Part shown: piece after piece, positions 18,889 through 30,158 of the stretch
Numbering within the stretch: position 1 is the stretch's first letter
How the letters are laid out: each line of letters starts with the position of its first letter
NCBI GenBank assembly: GCA_050180895.1
Contig: JBFXDS010000004.1
Span: 124,001 to 188,000, forward strand
Reading direction: 5' to 3'
Length of the DNA: 64,000 bases
Source of the DNA: JBGPEQ01 sp050180895
GTDB taxonomy: Bacteria > Pseudomonadota > Alphaproteobacteria > Dongiales > Dongiaceae
Position numbers and translations under genes: made by a program
Notes under the pieces: generated by a model
Seen by the model: only the letters and a program-made list of their open reading frames with translations
Told to the model about the DNA's origin: nothing
Databases searched by the model: none

Positions 18889-19109
18889 TTACCGAGTACT
18901 TTAGTGCCGTTGCTAAGGAAGTCTTGTGACAGCGCGGATACGGCGGTTCGGATTCATGGGAACTTCGCTAGAGACATCGGCGACCTCCGCGGATGCGGGG
19001 CGCGAACGTCGTCCACGGCGTCGCGTCAACCATATAGCTACACCGGTCGTTAAGAGCCCTCGTGTTTTGCTTCCTTCGGGATGCGACATACGAGGAGTGC
19101 CGACCGGTG

Positions 19110-19286
19110 ATGAACATCATCCGCAGGTTCGTCATGGACGAGGGCGGTGCGACGGCCGTGGAGTACGGCTTGATCGCGGCGTTGGTGTCGATTGCAGCCG
19201 GGGGCATGGTCATGAACCTCGGCAACATCGTGCAGCTCGTCTACGAGTACGTGCTGAGTGGCGTGACCAGCGCCGCGCAGCTCTAG
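19110..19286 (+). CDS. flp: Flp/Fap-type pilin
   Basis: A 58-aa prepilin: NIIRRFVMDEGG leader, then the processing and polymerisation segment ATAVEYGLIAALVSIAAGG, a single hydrophobic helix. CpaA/TadV-type peptidase would cut after the GG. The conserved Glu and Tyr (VEYGLIA) of Flp pilins are present. A GTG at 19107 has better spacing from the GAGGAG at 19092 and may be the true start. This is the only pilin of this type in the window, directly before its peptidase gene. Confidence 0.88.
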   Translation: MNIIRRFVMDEGGATAVEYGLIAALVSIAAGGMVMNLGNIVQLVYEYVLSGVTSAAQL

Positions 19287-19353
19287 CCCGAACCGTCAGC
19301 CTGCCTCGGTCTCGTCGGGTTCGCCGCGCGCCGCGGCTGCGGCGGGTCTGACC

Positions 19354-19989
19354 ATGTTCGCGAACCTCCTCGTCAGCCAGATCGTCGTCGCCGCCTTCGT
19401 CGGCCTGCTGATCGCGGCCGCGATCAGCGACGTGCGGCAGCTGATCATACCCAACCGCTACTGCGCGGCGATCGTTCTGCTCTATCCGATCTACGTGCTG
19501 ACCGCACCGCTGGGCGTCGACTGGAGCGCCGGCGCGATCGTCGGCGCCGTCGCGCTCGCCATCGGCTTCCTGCTGTTCGCCATGCGCCTGGCCGGCGGCG
19601 GCGACGTGAAGTTCTTCGCCGCCGTGTCGGTGTGGGCCGGGACCGATCTGCTGGACCAGTACGTCTTCGCCACCGCCCTCGTCGGCGGCCTCATCGCGAT
19701 CGTCATGCTGATCCAGCGCAAGCTGGCTTCGCCGCGTGCGGCGGCGGCGCGCCCTGGCTTCCTGTCGCGCAGCGTCGCCACCGTCAATCTCTTCTTCGGG
19801 CGGGCGGCGGCGCAGGCGAGCGCGATGGCGGTCGGCGCGAATCCGGGCTCGCCCGGACCGCGGCATGCCGAAGACTCTGCTTCTGATTCGAATCCGGGCC
19901 GTCCCCAACCGGTGGGGACACTTCCGTACGGCGCGGCGATCTCCTTTGGCGGGATCGTGGTGGCCGCGATGTTGCTGATGAGAGGTTGA
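19354..19989 (+). CDS. cpaA: Prepilin peptidase, CpaA/TadV type
   Basis: A 211-aa membrane aspartyl peptidase. Both catalytic aspartates are visible: SDVRQLIIPNR near residue 26 and GGGDVKFFAA near residue 88. Usual CpaA proteins are about 170 aa; the extra length is a poorly conserved, Pro/Ser-rich region (about 128-190) before a last membrane helix. It processes Flp prepilin at the inner membrane. It follows flp in the same direction. Confidence 0.88.
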   Translation: MFANLLVSQIVVAAFVGLLIAAAISDVRQLIIPNRYCAAIVLLYPIYVLTAPLGVDWSAGAIVGAVALAIGFLLFAMRLAGGGDVKFFAAVSVWAGTDLLDQYVFATALVGGLIAIVMLIQRKLASPRAAAARPGFLSRSVATVNLFFGRAAAQASAMAVGANPGSPGPRHAEDSASDSNPGRPQPVGTLPYGAAISFGGIVVAAMLLMRG

Positions 19990-19993
19990 AACC

Positions 19994-20992
19994 ATGAACG
20001 TCAAGAGCGTGATCCTGATCGCTGCCGCCCTGCTGTTCGCAGGCGGTACCGCCTTCGTCGCCAGCCGTGTGATGGCGCCGCAGCGGGCCGCTCCCGTGGC
20101 TCAGGCGCCGAAGGAAGAGCCGGCCAAGAAAGTGCTGGTCGCCAAGGGCAATCTTCCTGCCGGCACCTTCATCAAGGAAGAGGACGTGACGTGGCAGAAG
20201 TGGCCCACGGACGGGGTCAACGAGGTCTACCTCATCGAGGGTCAGGCCGATGCCAGCACCGTCGTCGGCGCCGTGGTCCGCAAGGGCATCGTCGCGGGCG
20301 AGCCGATCACCGAGGCGCGGATCGCGCGTCCCGGCGACCGCGGCTTCCTTGCCGCCGTCCTGACGCCGGGCATGCGGGCGATCTCGATCGACGTGAACGA
20401 GCCGTCGAGCGTCGCCGGCCTCGTCTTCCCGGGCGACCGCATCGACGTGCTCCTGAACATGCAGTTCACGCTCGAGTCGTCCGAGGGCGAGACCTCGAAC
20501 TACCGGCCGCAGACCTCGGAGACGGTGCTCGAGAACGTGCGCCTGCTGGCGACGGACCGCAACCTCAACGACATCGAGGGCGATCCGAAGAAGATCAAGA
20601 CCGTCACCATCGAGGTGACGCCGAAGCAGGCGGAGATGATCAAGGTCGCCGCCTCCATGGGCCAGCTGGCGCTCAGCCTGCGCGGCCTGGCGAAGCCGGA
20701 CGGCCAGGGCTCCGGCCCGACCGTTGCCAGCGCCGATGCGATGGCGACCCCGGCCAGCTTCTTCACCCAGACCGCGACGGAAACTCCCGGACCGAACAGC
20801 GGTCCGCAGACGGCGCCGAAACCGGACTCGCTCTACGGCGAGGAGCCGCCGGCGCGGGGCGAGTCCTACACGTTCGACGTCGAGGTCAGCCGGCCGATGC
20901 AGGAGCTGATGGATCCGGACGGCGATCTCGTCCAGATCGTGCGCGGCGCCCCCACGGGCGAGCCGGCCATCCAGAACGTTACGCCTCATTGA
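19994..20992 (+). CDS. cpaB: Flp pilus assembly protein CpaB/RcpC
   Basis: A 332-aa protein with an N-terminal membrane anchor (VILIAAALLFAGGTAFVASR), an SAF domain beginning VLVAKGNLPAGTFIKEEDV (about 47-110), and the RcpC/CpaB domain with RAISIDVNEPSSVAGLVFPG and DRIDVL. These periplasmic proteins support the secretin; SAF domains bind carbohydrate in related proteins. It starts four bases after cpaA ends. Confidence 0.9.
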   Translation: MNVKSVILIAAALLFAGGTAFVASRVMAPQRAAPVAQAPKEEPAKKVLVAKGNLPAGTFIKEEDVTWQKWPTDGVNEVYLIEGQADASTVVGAVVRKGIVAGEPITEARIARPGDRGFLAAVLTPGMRAISIDVNEPSSVAGLVFPGDRIDVLLNMQFTLESSEGETSNYRPQTSETVLENVRLLATDRNLNDIEGDPKKIKTVTIEVTPKQAEMIKVAASMGQLALSLRGLAKPDGQGSGPTVASADAMATPASFFTQTATETPGPNSGPQTAPKPDSLYGEEPPARGESYTFDVEVSRPMQELMDPDGDLVQIVRGAPTGEPAIQNVTPH

Positions 20993-21017
20993 TTTGGCCA
21001 ATAGGGGGATTCCACAG

Positions 21018-22382
21018 ATGAATATTCTTCGCTCTGGGGCGGCATCGGCGATTGCGCTGCTGATGCTGACCGTCGCGCCGGGACCGCTGATGTCGGTCGC
21101 CGAAGCCCAGCAGGTGACGCGGGTGACATCCGGCAACGCGCTGTCGATCCAGGTCAACCAGGGACAGCTCGTGCGCATCGACAAGCCGGTGCAGTCCGTG
21201 TTCGTGGCCAACTCGGAGATCGCCGACGTCGCCGTCAAGTCGGCGCAGCTGATCTACGTCTTCGGCAAGCGGCCGGGAACGACCACGCTCTATGCCGTGG
21301 GCGAAGGCGACGAGATCCTGGCCAGCGTCACGCTGACGATCACCCACAATCTGTCGCGCCTCGACCAGACGATCGCCGAGATGATGCCTGGCCGGAACAT
21401 CACGGCGACCTCGATCGAGGGCGGCATCGTCCTCAACGGCGCCGTGTCCTCGCCCGGCGAGGCGGAGGATGCCCGCCGGCTGGCGGCGCGCTTCATCGGC
21501 GCCAACGAGGAGGTCATCAACCGCCTGCAGGTGACGGCGCCCAACCAGGTCAACGTGCGCGTCCGCATCGCCGAGGTGAACAAGCAGGTGCTGCGCAACC
21601 TCGGCATCAACTGGGACGTGGCGATCCAGCAGGGCGGCTTCGCCTTCGGCCTGTTGACCGCGTTCCCGTTGGGTCTCTCCAACGTGGTCGCCGGCGGCAC
21701 CAGCGGCGCAACGACGCCGACCGTGTCCACCGGACCGCTCGACCTGACGGCGACGATGGACCTGCTGGCCGAGGAAGGGCTCGTCTCGTTGCTCGCCGAG
21801 CCGAACCTGACGGCGCTGTCGGGCGAGACCGCCACGTTCCTCGCCGGCGGCGAGTTCCCGATTCCCGTCTCCCAGGACACCGACACGATCACCATCGAGT
21901 TCCGGCAGTTCGGCGTCAGCCTGGCCTTCACGCCGACGATCCTCAGCCCCAACCGCATCAGCATGCGGGTGCGCCCGGAGGTGAGCGCGCTCAGCGCCGA
22001 CGGGGCGATCAACACCCCGAACGGCCTCAGCATCCCCGCCCTGACGGTGCGGCGCGCGGAGACGACGGTCGAGCTGGCCAGCGGCCAGACCTTCGCCGTC
22101 GCCGGCCTGGTGCAGAACACCAACCGCATCACGGCCGACGAGATTCCCGGTCTCGGCGACATCCCCGTGCTCGGCGAGCTGTTCAAGTCCGACAAGTTCC
22201 AGCACAACGAGACCGAGCTGGTGATCATGGCGACGCCCTATGTCGTCCAGCCGATCTCCAATCCCAATGCGCCGGCGCTCCCGACCGATCCGGTCATGGG
22301 CGCCGAGGGCACGCAGCGCCTCGCCGGCGCCCCCGGCGCGGCCGCCGGTGCCTCCGGTCAGGCCGGCTTCGTCATCGAGTGA
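21018..22382 (+). CDS. cpaC: Flp pilus outer-membrane secretin CpaC/RcpA
   Basis: A 454-aa type II/III secretin family protein. It has a signal peptide (1-35), an N-terminal pilus-type domain (VTRVTSGNALSIQVNQGQLV), a BON-like segment, and a C-terminal secretin domain with LVSLLAEPNLTALSGETATF and GGEFPIPV. It forms the outer-membrane channel for the pilus. The start at 21018 follows AGGGGGAT; the upstream ATG at 20994 would extend before the signal peptide. Confidence 0.92.
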   Translation: MNILRSGAASAIALLMLTVAPGPLMSVAEAQQVTRVTSGNALSIQVNQGQLVRIDKPVQSVFVANSEIADVAVKSAQLIYVFGKRPGTTTLYAVGEGDEILASVTLTITHNLSRLDQTIAEMMPGRNITATSIEGGIVLNGAVSSPGEAEDARRLAARFIGANEEVINRLQVTAPNQVNVRVRIAEVNKQVLRNLGINWDVAIQQGGFAFGLLTAFPLGLSNVVAGGTSGATTPTVSTGPLDLTATMDLLAEEGLVSLLAEPNLTALSGETATFLAGGEFPIPVSQDTDTITIEFRQFGVSLAFTPTILSPNRISMRVRPEVSALSADGAINTPNGLSIPALTVRRAETTVELASGQTFAVAGLVQNTNRITADEIPGLGDIPVLGELFKSDKFQHNETELVIMATPYVVQPISNPNAPALPTDPVMGAEGTQRLAGAPGAAAGASGQAGFVIE

Positions 22383-22393
22383 GGTATACAGCC

Positions 22394-23095
22394 ATGACAA
22401 ACAATCGCACGTTCCGGTACGCCTGCTCGGTGCTGGCCCTCTGCCTGACGCCGCTCGCCCTGTCGGCCTGCACCGACCATCGGCTCGTCACGCACTCGAC
22501 CTGGAAGCAGCAGGAGGCGTTCGCGCAGCCTGAGGTCCGTCGCGTCGACGTGCAGCACGTGATCCCCTTCGCGCCGAAGACGCTCGAGCTGTCTGACGTC
22601 GAGCGCGAGGCGCTCGCCATGTTCGTCCGCGACAACAACCTGCAGGCCGGCTCGCACGTCTCGGTTGCCGCGCCGGCGAAGACCGCCGCCCAGACGGCGC
22701 GTTCGCGCAACCGTCTCGCGTCGGTCCGCAACGAGCTGCAGCGCGCGGGCATCTCCAGCTCGATCGTGCAGGCCGAGGCGACGACCGACCAGAGCACCGG
22801 CGAGGAGGTCGTCGTGTTCGCCCAGACCGTCGCGGTGCTGCCGCCCGATTGCCCGGGCTACAACACGCCGATCGCGCTCGACTACGAGTGGCGGCCGAAC
22901 ACCCGGCTCGGCTGTGCCAACGCCATCAATCTCGGCCTCATGGTCGCCAATCCGAGCGACCTCGCCCAGGGCCGGCCGCTCGGCCCGGCTGACGGCGAGG
23001 CCATGGCGCTGGGGGTCCAGCGGTACCGGAGCGCCGGCACCTTCCCCACGGGTGAAGGCCAGGCCAACGTTCCGTTCCGCGTCTCAACGAACTGA
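22394..23095 (+). CDS. cpaD: Pilus assembly lipoprotein CpaD
   Basis: A 233-aa lipoprotein with signal peptide and lipobox LSAC near Cys26. The body matches CpaD pilus biogenesis proteins, with GSHVSVAAPAKTAAQTARSR (a family-typical R-rich helix) and a late NLGLMVANPSDLAQGR. CpaD is thought to help the secretin at the outer membrane. It begins 11 bases after cpaC with a GAGG upstream. Confidence 0.88.
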   Translation: MTNNRTFRYACSVLALCLTPLALSACTDHRLVTHSTWKQQEAFAQPEVRRVDVQHVIPFAPKTLELSDVEREALAMFVRDNNLQAGSHVSVAAPAKTAAQTARSRNRLASVRNELQRAGISSSIVQAEATTDQSTGEEVVVFAQTVAVLPPDCPGYNTPIALDYEWRPNTRLGCANAINLGLMVANPSDLAQGRPLGPADGEAMALGVQRYRSAGTFPTGEGQANVPFRVSTN

Positions 23096-23113
23096 TAACG
23101 GGAGCCATCTCTC

Positions 23114-24382
23114 ATGAGCTTTGCAATGAACCTGCGCCGCGGCACGGCCGTCGCGGCCGAGCCGACGCTCGGCGCGTCCTCCGTCCAGGCGGACTGCGTC
23201 GCCTTCGTCGCCGACCCCGAGACCCACGGCGCCGTTACCCAGGTGTGCGGGCTGCACTTCCCGGGCCTTCAGGTCCACAACGGCGGGACCAAGGAGGCGG
23301 TCGACTATCTCGCCGCCGGCGCCCCGCCGCGGATCCTGATCGTCGACGTGTCCGATTCGAACAAGCCGCTGTCGGCCATGCTGCCGATCATCGCGGCATT
23401 CGCCGAGGACACGCGCGTCATCGCCATCGGCGCCGTCAACGACATCGAGCTCTACCGCGAGATGATCGAGGCCGGCATCAGCGACTACCTGGTGAAGCCG
23501 ATCGGCGAGAAGGCGCTGACGGTCGCGCTTGAACGCGCCGAGCAGCGCAAGAGCGCAGCGGCCGCGGCGCCCGAGCCGGCGGCGCAGGTGGTTGCCGATC
23601 CCGGCAAGCGGTCGGTCGTCGCCGTCATGGGGACGCGCGGCGGCGTCGGCGCCAGCACGCTGGCCATGAACCTGGCATGGCTGATTGCCAATGAGCACAA
23701 GCGCGAGACCATGCTGGTCGACCTCGACCTGCAGGGGGGCACGGTCGCCCTCGCCCTCGACGTCGAACCCTCGCACGGCCTGCGCGAAGTGCTCGACAAT
23801 CCGAACCGGATCGACAGCCTGTTCGTCACCAGCGTCGCCACGAAATGCGGCGATCGGCTGCACGTCCTGGCGGCCGAGGAAGCGGTCGACGACGAGGTCC
23901 ACTACAACACCTCGGCCGTCTCGCTCCTGCTCGACGAGCTGAAGAAGAATTCCGCCTCGGTGATCGTCGACCTGCCGCGCAATGCGCCCGGCGCGCGCGC
24001 CGTCGTGCTGGCGGCGGCGACGGAGATCGTCGTCGTCACCGACCTGACGCTCGCCGGCCTGCGCGACGCCATCCGCCTCTACACGATGGTGCAGCAGGTC
24101 GCGCCGAGCGCGCGCGTCATCTTCGTCGCCAACCGGGACGGCGGGCGCGAGGGCACGGTCTCGAAGGCGGAGTTCGAGAAGGCGCTGGGCAAGCCGATCG
24201 AGTTCGTGCTGCCCGAGGATGCCAAGGCCAACCAGGCCGCCGCCAACGCCGGCAAGCCGGTGGTCGCCGCGGCGCCTGGCAGCAAGGTGACCACGATGCT
24301 CAAGACCTTGGCCAAGCGCCTCACGGTCGCCGACGGCGACAAGAAGCAGAAGAAGTCGTTCTGGTCCCTGTCGAGGAAGTAA
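23114..24382 (+). CDS. cpaE: Pilus localisation ATPase CpaE/TadZ
   Basis: A 422-aa protein. Residues 20-140 form an atypical receiver domain (ILIVDVSDS, LVKPIGEKALT); from residue 165 a MinD/ParA-like ATPase follows. Its Walker A is GTRGGVGASTLAMN, where the usual lysine after VG is Ala, as seen in many TadZ proteins. Later motifs are MLVDLDLQGG and IVDLPRN. TadZ/CpaE places the pilus machine at the pole. The gene starts 18 bases after cpaD. Confidence 0.9.
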   Translation: MSFAMNLRRGTAVAAEPTLGASSVQADCVAFVADPETHGAVTQVCGLHFPGLQVHNGGTKEAVDYLAAGAPPRILIVDVSDSNKPLSAMLPIIAAFAEDTRVIAIGAVNDIELYREMIEAGISDYLVKPIGEKALTVALERAEQRKSAAAAAPEPAAQVVADPGKRSVVAVMGTRGGVGASTLAMNLAWLIANEHKRETMLVDLDLQGGTVALALDVEPSHGLREVLDNPNRIDSLFVTSVATKCGDRLHVLAAEEAVDDEVHYNTSAVSLLLDELKKNSASVIVDLPRNAPGARAVVLAAATEIVVVTDLTLAGLRDAIRLYTMVQQVAPSARVIFVANRDGGREGTVSKAEFEKALGKPIEFVLPEDAKANQAAANAGKPVVAAAPGSKVTTMLKTLAKRLTVADGDKKQKKSFWSLSRK

Positions 24383-24388
24383 CAGATC

Positions 24389-26094
<1,706 letters not shown>

Positions 26095-26095
<1 letters not shown>

Positions 26096-27108
26096 TGTCC
26101 TGGCTGAAGCCCCTCATCGACAGCGGGATGACGCCGCTCGACATTGTGATCGTCGCCGGCGCGCTCCTGCTGGCGCTGATCCTGGTCATCGTCGCCTTTG
26201 CCGCCGGCGCCAGCCAGTCCAAGCAGCGGCTGAAGCGGGTGACGCAGCTCGCGCAGAAGGCGGACGCCGCCGCCGGCCGTTCGGCCGTCAACGTCAAGCG
26301 CGCCACCGCCGACAGCTCGATCGCGGCGCTCGACTACATGATCAAGCGCTGGATGCCGAATCCGCAGAAGATGCGCGGCCGGCTGCTGCGCACCGGACGA
26401 CGCATCTCGCTCGGCCAGTACCTCTCCTTCTGCGGCGTGCTGGCCATCGTCGCCACCGGCGTGCTGAAGGTCGGCCTGGGACTCCCGTTCATCGCCTGCC
26501 TGTTCGTCGGCATCGTCGTCGGCATCGGCATCCCGCACTTCGTCATCGGCTTCCTCGGCAGGCGGCGCCAGAACAAGTTCAACGCGCTCTTCCCCGAGGC
26601 CATCGATCTCATCGTCCGCGGCCTGAAATCCGGTCTGCCGGCCTCGGAATCGATCCGCGTCGTCGGCCAGGAGATCACCGATCCCGTGGGTGTCGAGTTC
26701 CGCGAGGTCTCCGACCAGATCAAGTTCGGCAAGACCATGACCGACGCGCTGTGGACGGTCGCCCCGCGCATCGACACGCCGGAATTCCGCTTCTTCATCA
26801 TCAGCCTGTCGATCCAGCAGGAGACGGGCGGCAACCTGGCGGAGACGCTGGAGAACCTGGCCCAGGTCCTGCGGCGGCGCAAGCAGCTGAAGCTCAAGAT
26901 CAAGGCCCTGTCCTCCGAGGCCAAGGCCAGCGCCTACATCATCGGGTCGCTGCCGTTCATCATGTTCGGCATCCTGCTGCTGATGAACTACGGCTATGCC
27001 AGCCAGCTCTACACGGATCCGCGCGGCATCATCCTCGTCGGCTGCGGACTCGTGAGCTACGCCATCGGCATCGGAGTCATGGCGAAGATGGTGAGGTTCG
27101 ACATATGA
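26095..27108 (+). CDS. tadB: Flp pilus inner-membrane protein TadB
   Basis: A 337-aa GspF-like platform protein. The T2SSF domain spans about residues 170-300 (FPEAIDLIVRGLKSGLPASE and QQETGGNLAETLENLAQVLR), framed by membrane helices. The ATG at 26095 is preferred over the GTG at 26092 because GGAGG ends seven bases before it. It overlaps the cpaF stop (TGATG). Confidence 0.92.
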
Positions 27109-28085
27109 ACGAGCTCGTCGACTATCTGCCTCCGGGCGTTACCCCGGAGGATGTCGTCATCTGGATGGCGGCCGCCTCCGCCTTCCTCACGGTCATGGCG
27201 GTCTGGTTCGGCCTGATCGTGCCGCAGCAGAGCTCGCGCCGCGTTCGCGAACTGGCGCAGCGCCGCGAGCAGTTGAAGGCCGGCGTCGTCAGCCCGACGC
27301 GCCGGAAGAACCGGCAGGCGTCGACCAGCTTCATGCGCCAGGTCGTCACCAAGCTCAACCTGCAGCGCAGCCAGCGGGCCGAGCTGATCACCCGCCGCCT
27401 GCAACAGGCGGGCTGGCGCTCGAGCGACGCCGTCATCCGCTATCTGTTCTTCAAGACGGTGATGCCGATCATCATGGGCATCGTCGCGGTGGCCGCGCTG
27501 TACGGCGTGAACATCTATCCGATGGAGAACGCGTGGAAGATGCTGGCCACCGCCGGCGCCGTCATGTTCGGCTTCATGGGGCCGGACCTCTTCATCAAGA
27601 ACGCGGTGCAGAAGCGGCAGACCGCCATCCGCAAGGGATTGCCCGACGCGCTCGACCTGATGGTCATCTGCGCCGAGGCCGGCCTGAGCCTCGATGCCAT
27701 GCTGAAGCGGGTCTCCGACGAGTTCGCGCAGTCCTGCCCCGAGCTGGCCGAGGAGCTGCAGCTCACCTCGCTGGAAGTCGGCTTCCTCCCCGACCGCCGG
27801 CAGGCCCTGCAGAACCTGATCAACCGCACGGACATGCCGGGCATCCGCGGCGTCGTCAACGCCCTCATCCAGAGCGACAAGTACGGCACGCCGCTGGCCC
27901 AGTCGCTGCGCGTGCTGTCGCATGAGTTCCGCGAGGAGCGCATGCTGCGGGCCGAGGAGAAGGCGGCGCGGCTGCCGGCCATGCTGACCGTGCCGATGAT
28001 CGTCTTCATCCTGCCGCCCCTGTTCATCGTGCTCATCGGTCCCGCCATCCTCCGGCTGGTCGACGCGCTCGGCAACTTCGGCTGA
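27105..28085 (+). CDS. tadC: Flp pilus inner-membrane protein TadC
   Basis: A 326-aa partner of TadB with the same GspF-like fold: KGLPDALDLMVICAEAGLSL and the later GTPLAQSLRVLSHEFREERM. The ATG overlaps the tadB TGA (ATGA). It is the last gene of the flp-cpa-tad operon and is followed 40 bases later by a strong terminator. Confidence 0.92.
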   Translation: MNELVDYLPPGVTPEDVVIWMAAASAFLTVMAVWFGLIVPQQSSRRVRELAQRREQLKAGVVSPTRRKNRQASTSFMRQVVTKLNLQRSQRAELITRRLQQAGWRSSDAVIRYLFFKTVMPIIMGIVAVAALYGVNIYPMENAWKMLATAGAVMFGFMGPDLFIKNAVQKRQTAIRKGLPDALDLMVICAEAGLSLDAMLKRVSDEFAQSCPELAEELQLTSLEVGFLPDRRQALQNLINRTDMPGIRGVVNALIQSDKYGTPLAQSLRVLSHEFREERMLRAEEKAARLPAMLTVPMIVFILPPLFIVLIGPAILRLVDALGNFG

Positions 28086-28124
28086 ACCGGCCGGCGCCAG
28101 GATCGTCGCGCAGCAATCGCAATC

Positions 28125-28159
28125 GCCGCCGCCGGCCTCGCCGGCGGCGGCTTTTCTTT
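28125..28159 (+). terminator. Rho-independent terminator after tadC
   Basis: A perfect 12-bp GC stem, GCCGCCGCCGGC and its complement, with a three-base loop, followed by TTTTCTTT. It closes the pilus operon. Confidence 0.9.
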
Positions 28160-28454
28160 GCCCGCCGGGGGAACCACGCCGCATGGGAACGAGGCTGGGC
28201 GCGGTTACAATTTGATTCAATTTGAATCAACCCGACTTGGAGCCCTTTGCTACGAAAGGCGGCCGCAGACCTCGAGGGGTCCGGGGAACATCCGGTCGGG
28301 GTTCATGGATGCGGGCATAAGCCCCGGCCGGACTCTGCCCCCGTTTCGAATCCGGCGGCCTGCCCCTCGCAGGGGCAAGGCGTCTCCGCTACTCGTCACG
28401 AATACGTCGGCGCGACCGGCGCCGGTCGGCTCGCAAAACAGCTCGGGCCGAGGG
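28160..28454. other. Intergenic region after the pilus operon
   Basis: About 300 bases in which no gene is supported. It includes an AT-rich palindromic patch near 28206-28232 (TTTGATTCAATTTGAATCAA), possibly a regulator site. Confidence 0.4.
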
Positions 28455-28571
28455 CTAGGGATCGTACTGGTCCATCTCGGCCCAGGCATCGCTCATGTAC
28501 CAGACGAGCAGGCCGACCGGTGCGGCGAAGATCAAGACCAAGCCGGCACCGACTGCTTCAAACCATCCCAT
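28455..28571 (-). CDS. Small single-span membrane protein (38 aa)
   Basis: A short reading frame beginning GWFEAVGAGLVLIFAAPVGL and ending with an acidic tail (SDAWAEMDQYDP). One clear membrane helix covers about residues 7-25. The start is supported by GGAGGG about nine bases upstream. No family is recognised. It lies alone on the minus strand next to other tiny membrane-protein candidates. Confidence 0.6.
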   Translation of the reverse strand: MGWFEAVGAGLVLIFAAPVGLLVWYMSDAWAEMDQYDP

Positions 28572-28869
28572 CGCGCTGCCCCCTCCACATCCCCTCGGAC
28601 TCGCCTAGCTCGATTCTCCCGGAATCGTCAACGTCGAACGAGGGCTGCAGCGGCGGAAGTTGTCATCATCATGACACACCCGAACCGCGATGGATGCTGC
28701 AAATCTCCGCCCCAGAAAAAGCTCGAGAACGAGCATGGGGGACGATATCGCCCACCCTCACCTAGGCGATCGTTCGCCGGCGCAGGCTCCTCTGCCGCTG
28801 GCGACGGGTGATGTCGGCTGATCCCTGCGACCTATCCGCTCACCGAGTATTCCTGCGGGGGAGAAAGAG

Positions 28870-29220
28870 ATGATCCAGCATTCCACCACGCCGACAGATG
28901 AGGTCCGTCCGGATCTGGGTATCGACCTCGGCACCTTTCAGTGCGGAAAATCCATGCTGACGCGTCGCGAGCATCAGATCCTGGGTCTGTTGAACAGGCA
29001 TTTCGGCCTCCTGGTGACCTGGCAGCGCATCGGCGACATGCTCTACTGGAACGATGCCGACGGCGGTCCCGACAATCCGAAGAATGTGATGTCCGTCGCC
29101 ATCCACGGCCTGCGCCGCAAGATGCTCGACACCGGCTATCAGATCGTGACGGTGCCGAACGAGGGCCTCATCCTGCGATACCGCGACTATGTCGGCCGCG
29201 CCTTGAGGACCGGAACATAG
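28870..29220 (+). CDS. Output-only winged-helix regulator (OmpR/PhoB-type DNA-binding domain)
   Basis: A 116-aa protein made of one Trans_reg_C-type winged helix and no receiver: LTRREHQILGLLNRHFG, then VMSVAIHGLRRKMLDTGY (the recognition helix) and a final wing QIVTVPNEGLILR. GGGGGAGAAAG precedes the start. Stand-alone OmpR-type output domains occur but need a partner or another signal. A receiver-only protein is encoded 1.6 kb downstream; a functional pairing is speculative. Confidence 0.75.
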   Translation: MIQHSTTPTDEVRPDLGIDLGTFQCGKSMLTRREHQILGLLNRHFGLLVTWQRIGDMLYWNDADGGPDNPKNVMSVAIHGLRRKMLDTGYQIVTVPNEGLILRYRDYVGRALRTGT

Positions 29221-29309
29221 AGCGACGCTCCATCCGCGCCTTGCGCGACGCACGATGGCGGACCTCGGCGTTGCGGGCCCGGCGAGCGCAGACGCCGCGA
29301 GGCGGCGCG

Positions 29310-29456
29310 CTAGCCGCGCAATGTCGGCCGGCGCGTCGGTCTCGCCCGCGGCGCCAGCGCGGCGTCGCTTTCCGCGAAGATGCCGTGGAACTCCGCATAG
29401 ACGGCGCCGGCCAGAGCCGCGTTGACGATGATCAGGAGCAGCCCGAGAACATCCAT
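29310..29456 (-). CDS. Possible small membrane protein (48 aa)
   Basis: An open frame beginning DVLGLLLIIVNAALAGAVYA then EFHGIFAES and a basic tail. The first 20 residues form a convincing membrane helix. No ribosome site is seen before the ATG, so translation is doubtful. It is reported because its composition matches the other small membrane proteins nearby. Confidence 0.35.
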   Translation of the reverse strand: MDVLGLLLIIVNAALAGAVYAEFHGIFAESDAALAPRARPTRRPTLRG

Positions 29457-29640
29457 GCCGGAGGAACAACGCCGCACTGCCCAAGTTCCCCACGCCATCC
29501 CGACGCGATGCGGAGAGGCTGGGCCGCAGGCCGCTGCCTCTCCCGACGTCGGCCGCCGCGGACAATCTCCCGCCGGGGCCTTCCCCCTCGATGATGGCGC
29601 CGGCAAGACAGCCGAAACGCCTCCCCGATCTCGCTCTACC

Positions 29641-29712
29641 CTACCAGGCCAGCAAGCTCAGGACAGCTGCGATCGCGGCTGCGGAACCGAAGATATAGAG
29701 CGCGGTATACAT
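29641..29712 (-). CDS. Possible very small membrane peptide (23 aa)
   Basis: Frame encoding YTALYIFGSAAAIAAVLSLL plus AW, wholly hydrophobic. The ribosome site is poor. It is in line with the next two small minus-strand frames. Low certainty. Confidence 0.28.
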   Translation of the reverse strand: MYTALYIFGSAAAIAAVLSLLAW

Positions 29713-29775
29713 ACCCTGATCCGTCGAGCGGTGCCGCGGAAGAGCAATCGTCCCGGACACCGTGTTCCGAATGAT

Positions 29776-29853
29776 TCAGGCCGTGAAGAGAGCCAAGCCG
29801 ACGCCGACAAGGACGAAGCACAGCGCCATGCTCAACATGATACGCTCGAACAT
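29776..29853 (-). CDS. Possible small membrane peptide (25 aa)
   Basis: Frame encoding FERIMLSMALCFVLVGVGLA then LFTA, one membrane helix after a short polar start. AAAGGG lies about nine bases before the ATG, a usable ribosome site. No family known. Confidence 0.42.
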   Translation of the reverse strand: MFERIMLSMALCFVLVGVGLALFTA

Positions 29854-30023
29854 CGGAGCGGCCCTTTCTATCGCCGGAGGGAAAACGCCATCCAAACGAC
29901 AACGTCGGAAGGTGGTAAAATATTCCCCGCCGGAAATTAAGGATAACGGGTTGCGGCGCAGGATCCCCGCGCGCGACCGTACCGGTCGCGGGCGAGCCGA
30001 TCCCACGACCCTCTGGTCGGCGG

Positions 30024-30158
30024 TCACGGCGCCGAAAACCCCGTGATGATGGCCGCAAGCACCAGAAGGAACGGCAGCGCGACGATGACCATTCCAAAGA
30101 GCGACGCGCAAACGAGCGCCGCCTCGATCACCGCATCGGCAATGTCCTGCCAAGACAT
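30024..30158 (-). CDS. Small membrane protein (44 aa)
   Basis: The frame starts SWQDIADAVIEAALVCASLF and continues into a long hydrophobic span ending GFSAP, enough for one or two helices. GGAGGAG sits directly before the ATG with good spacing, the best ribosome site among the small frames here. Function unknown. Confidence 0.6.
   Translation of the reverse strand: MSWQDIADAVIEAALVCASLFGMVIVALPFLLVLAAIITGFSAP

Larger units (their letters stand above)
18378..19109. other. Divergent control region between tadE and flp
   Basis: About 730 bases without a supported gene. It contains a strongly AT-rich patch at 18470-18560, unlike its surroundings, and two 21-bp TTAA dyads (18703-18723 and 18868-18888) annotated separately. 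Promoters for both pilus transcripts probably lie here. Confidence 0.7.
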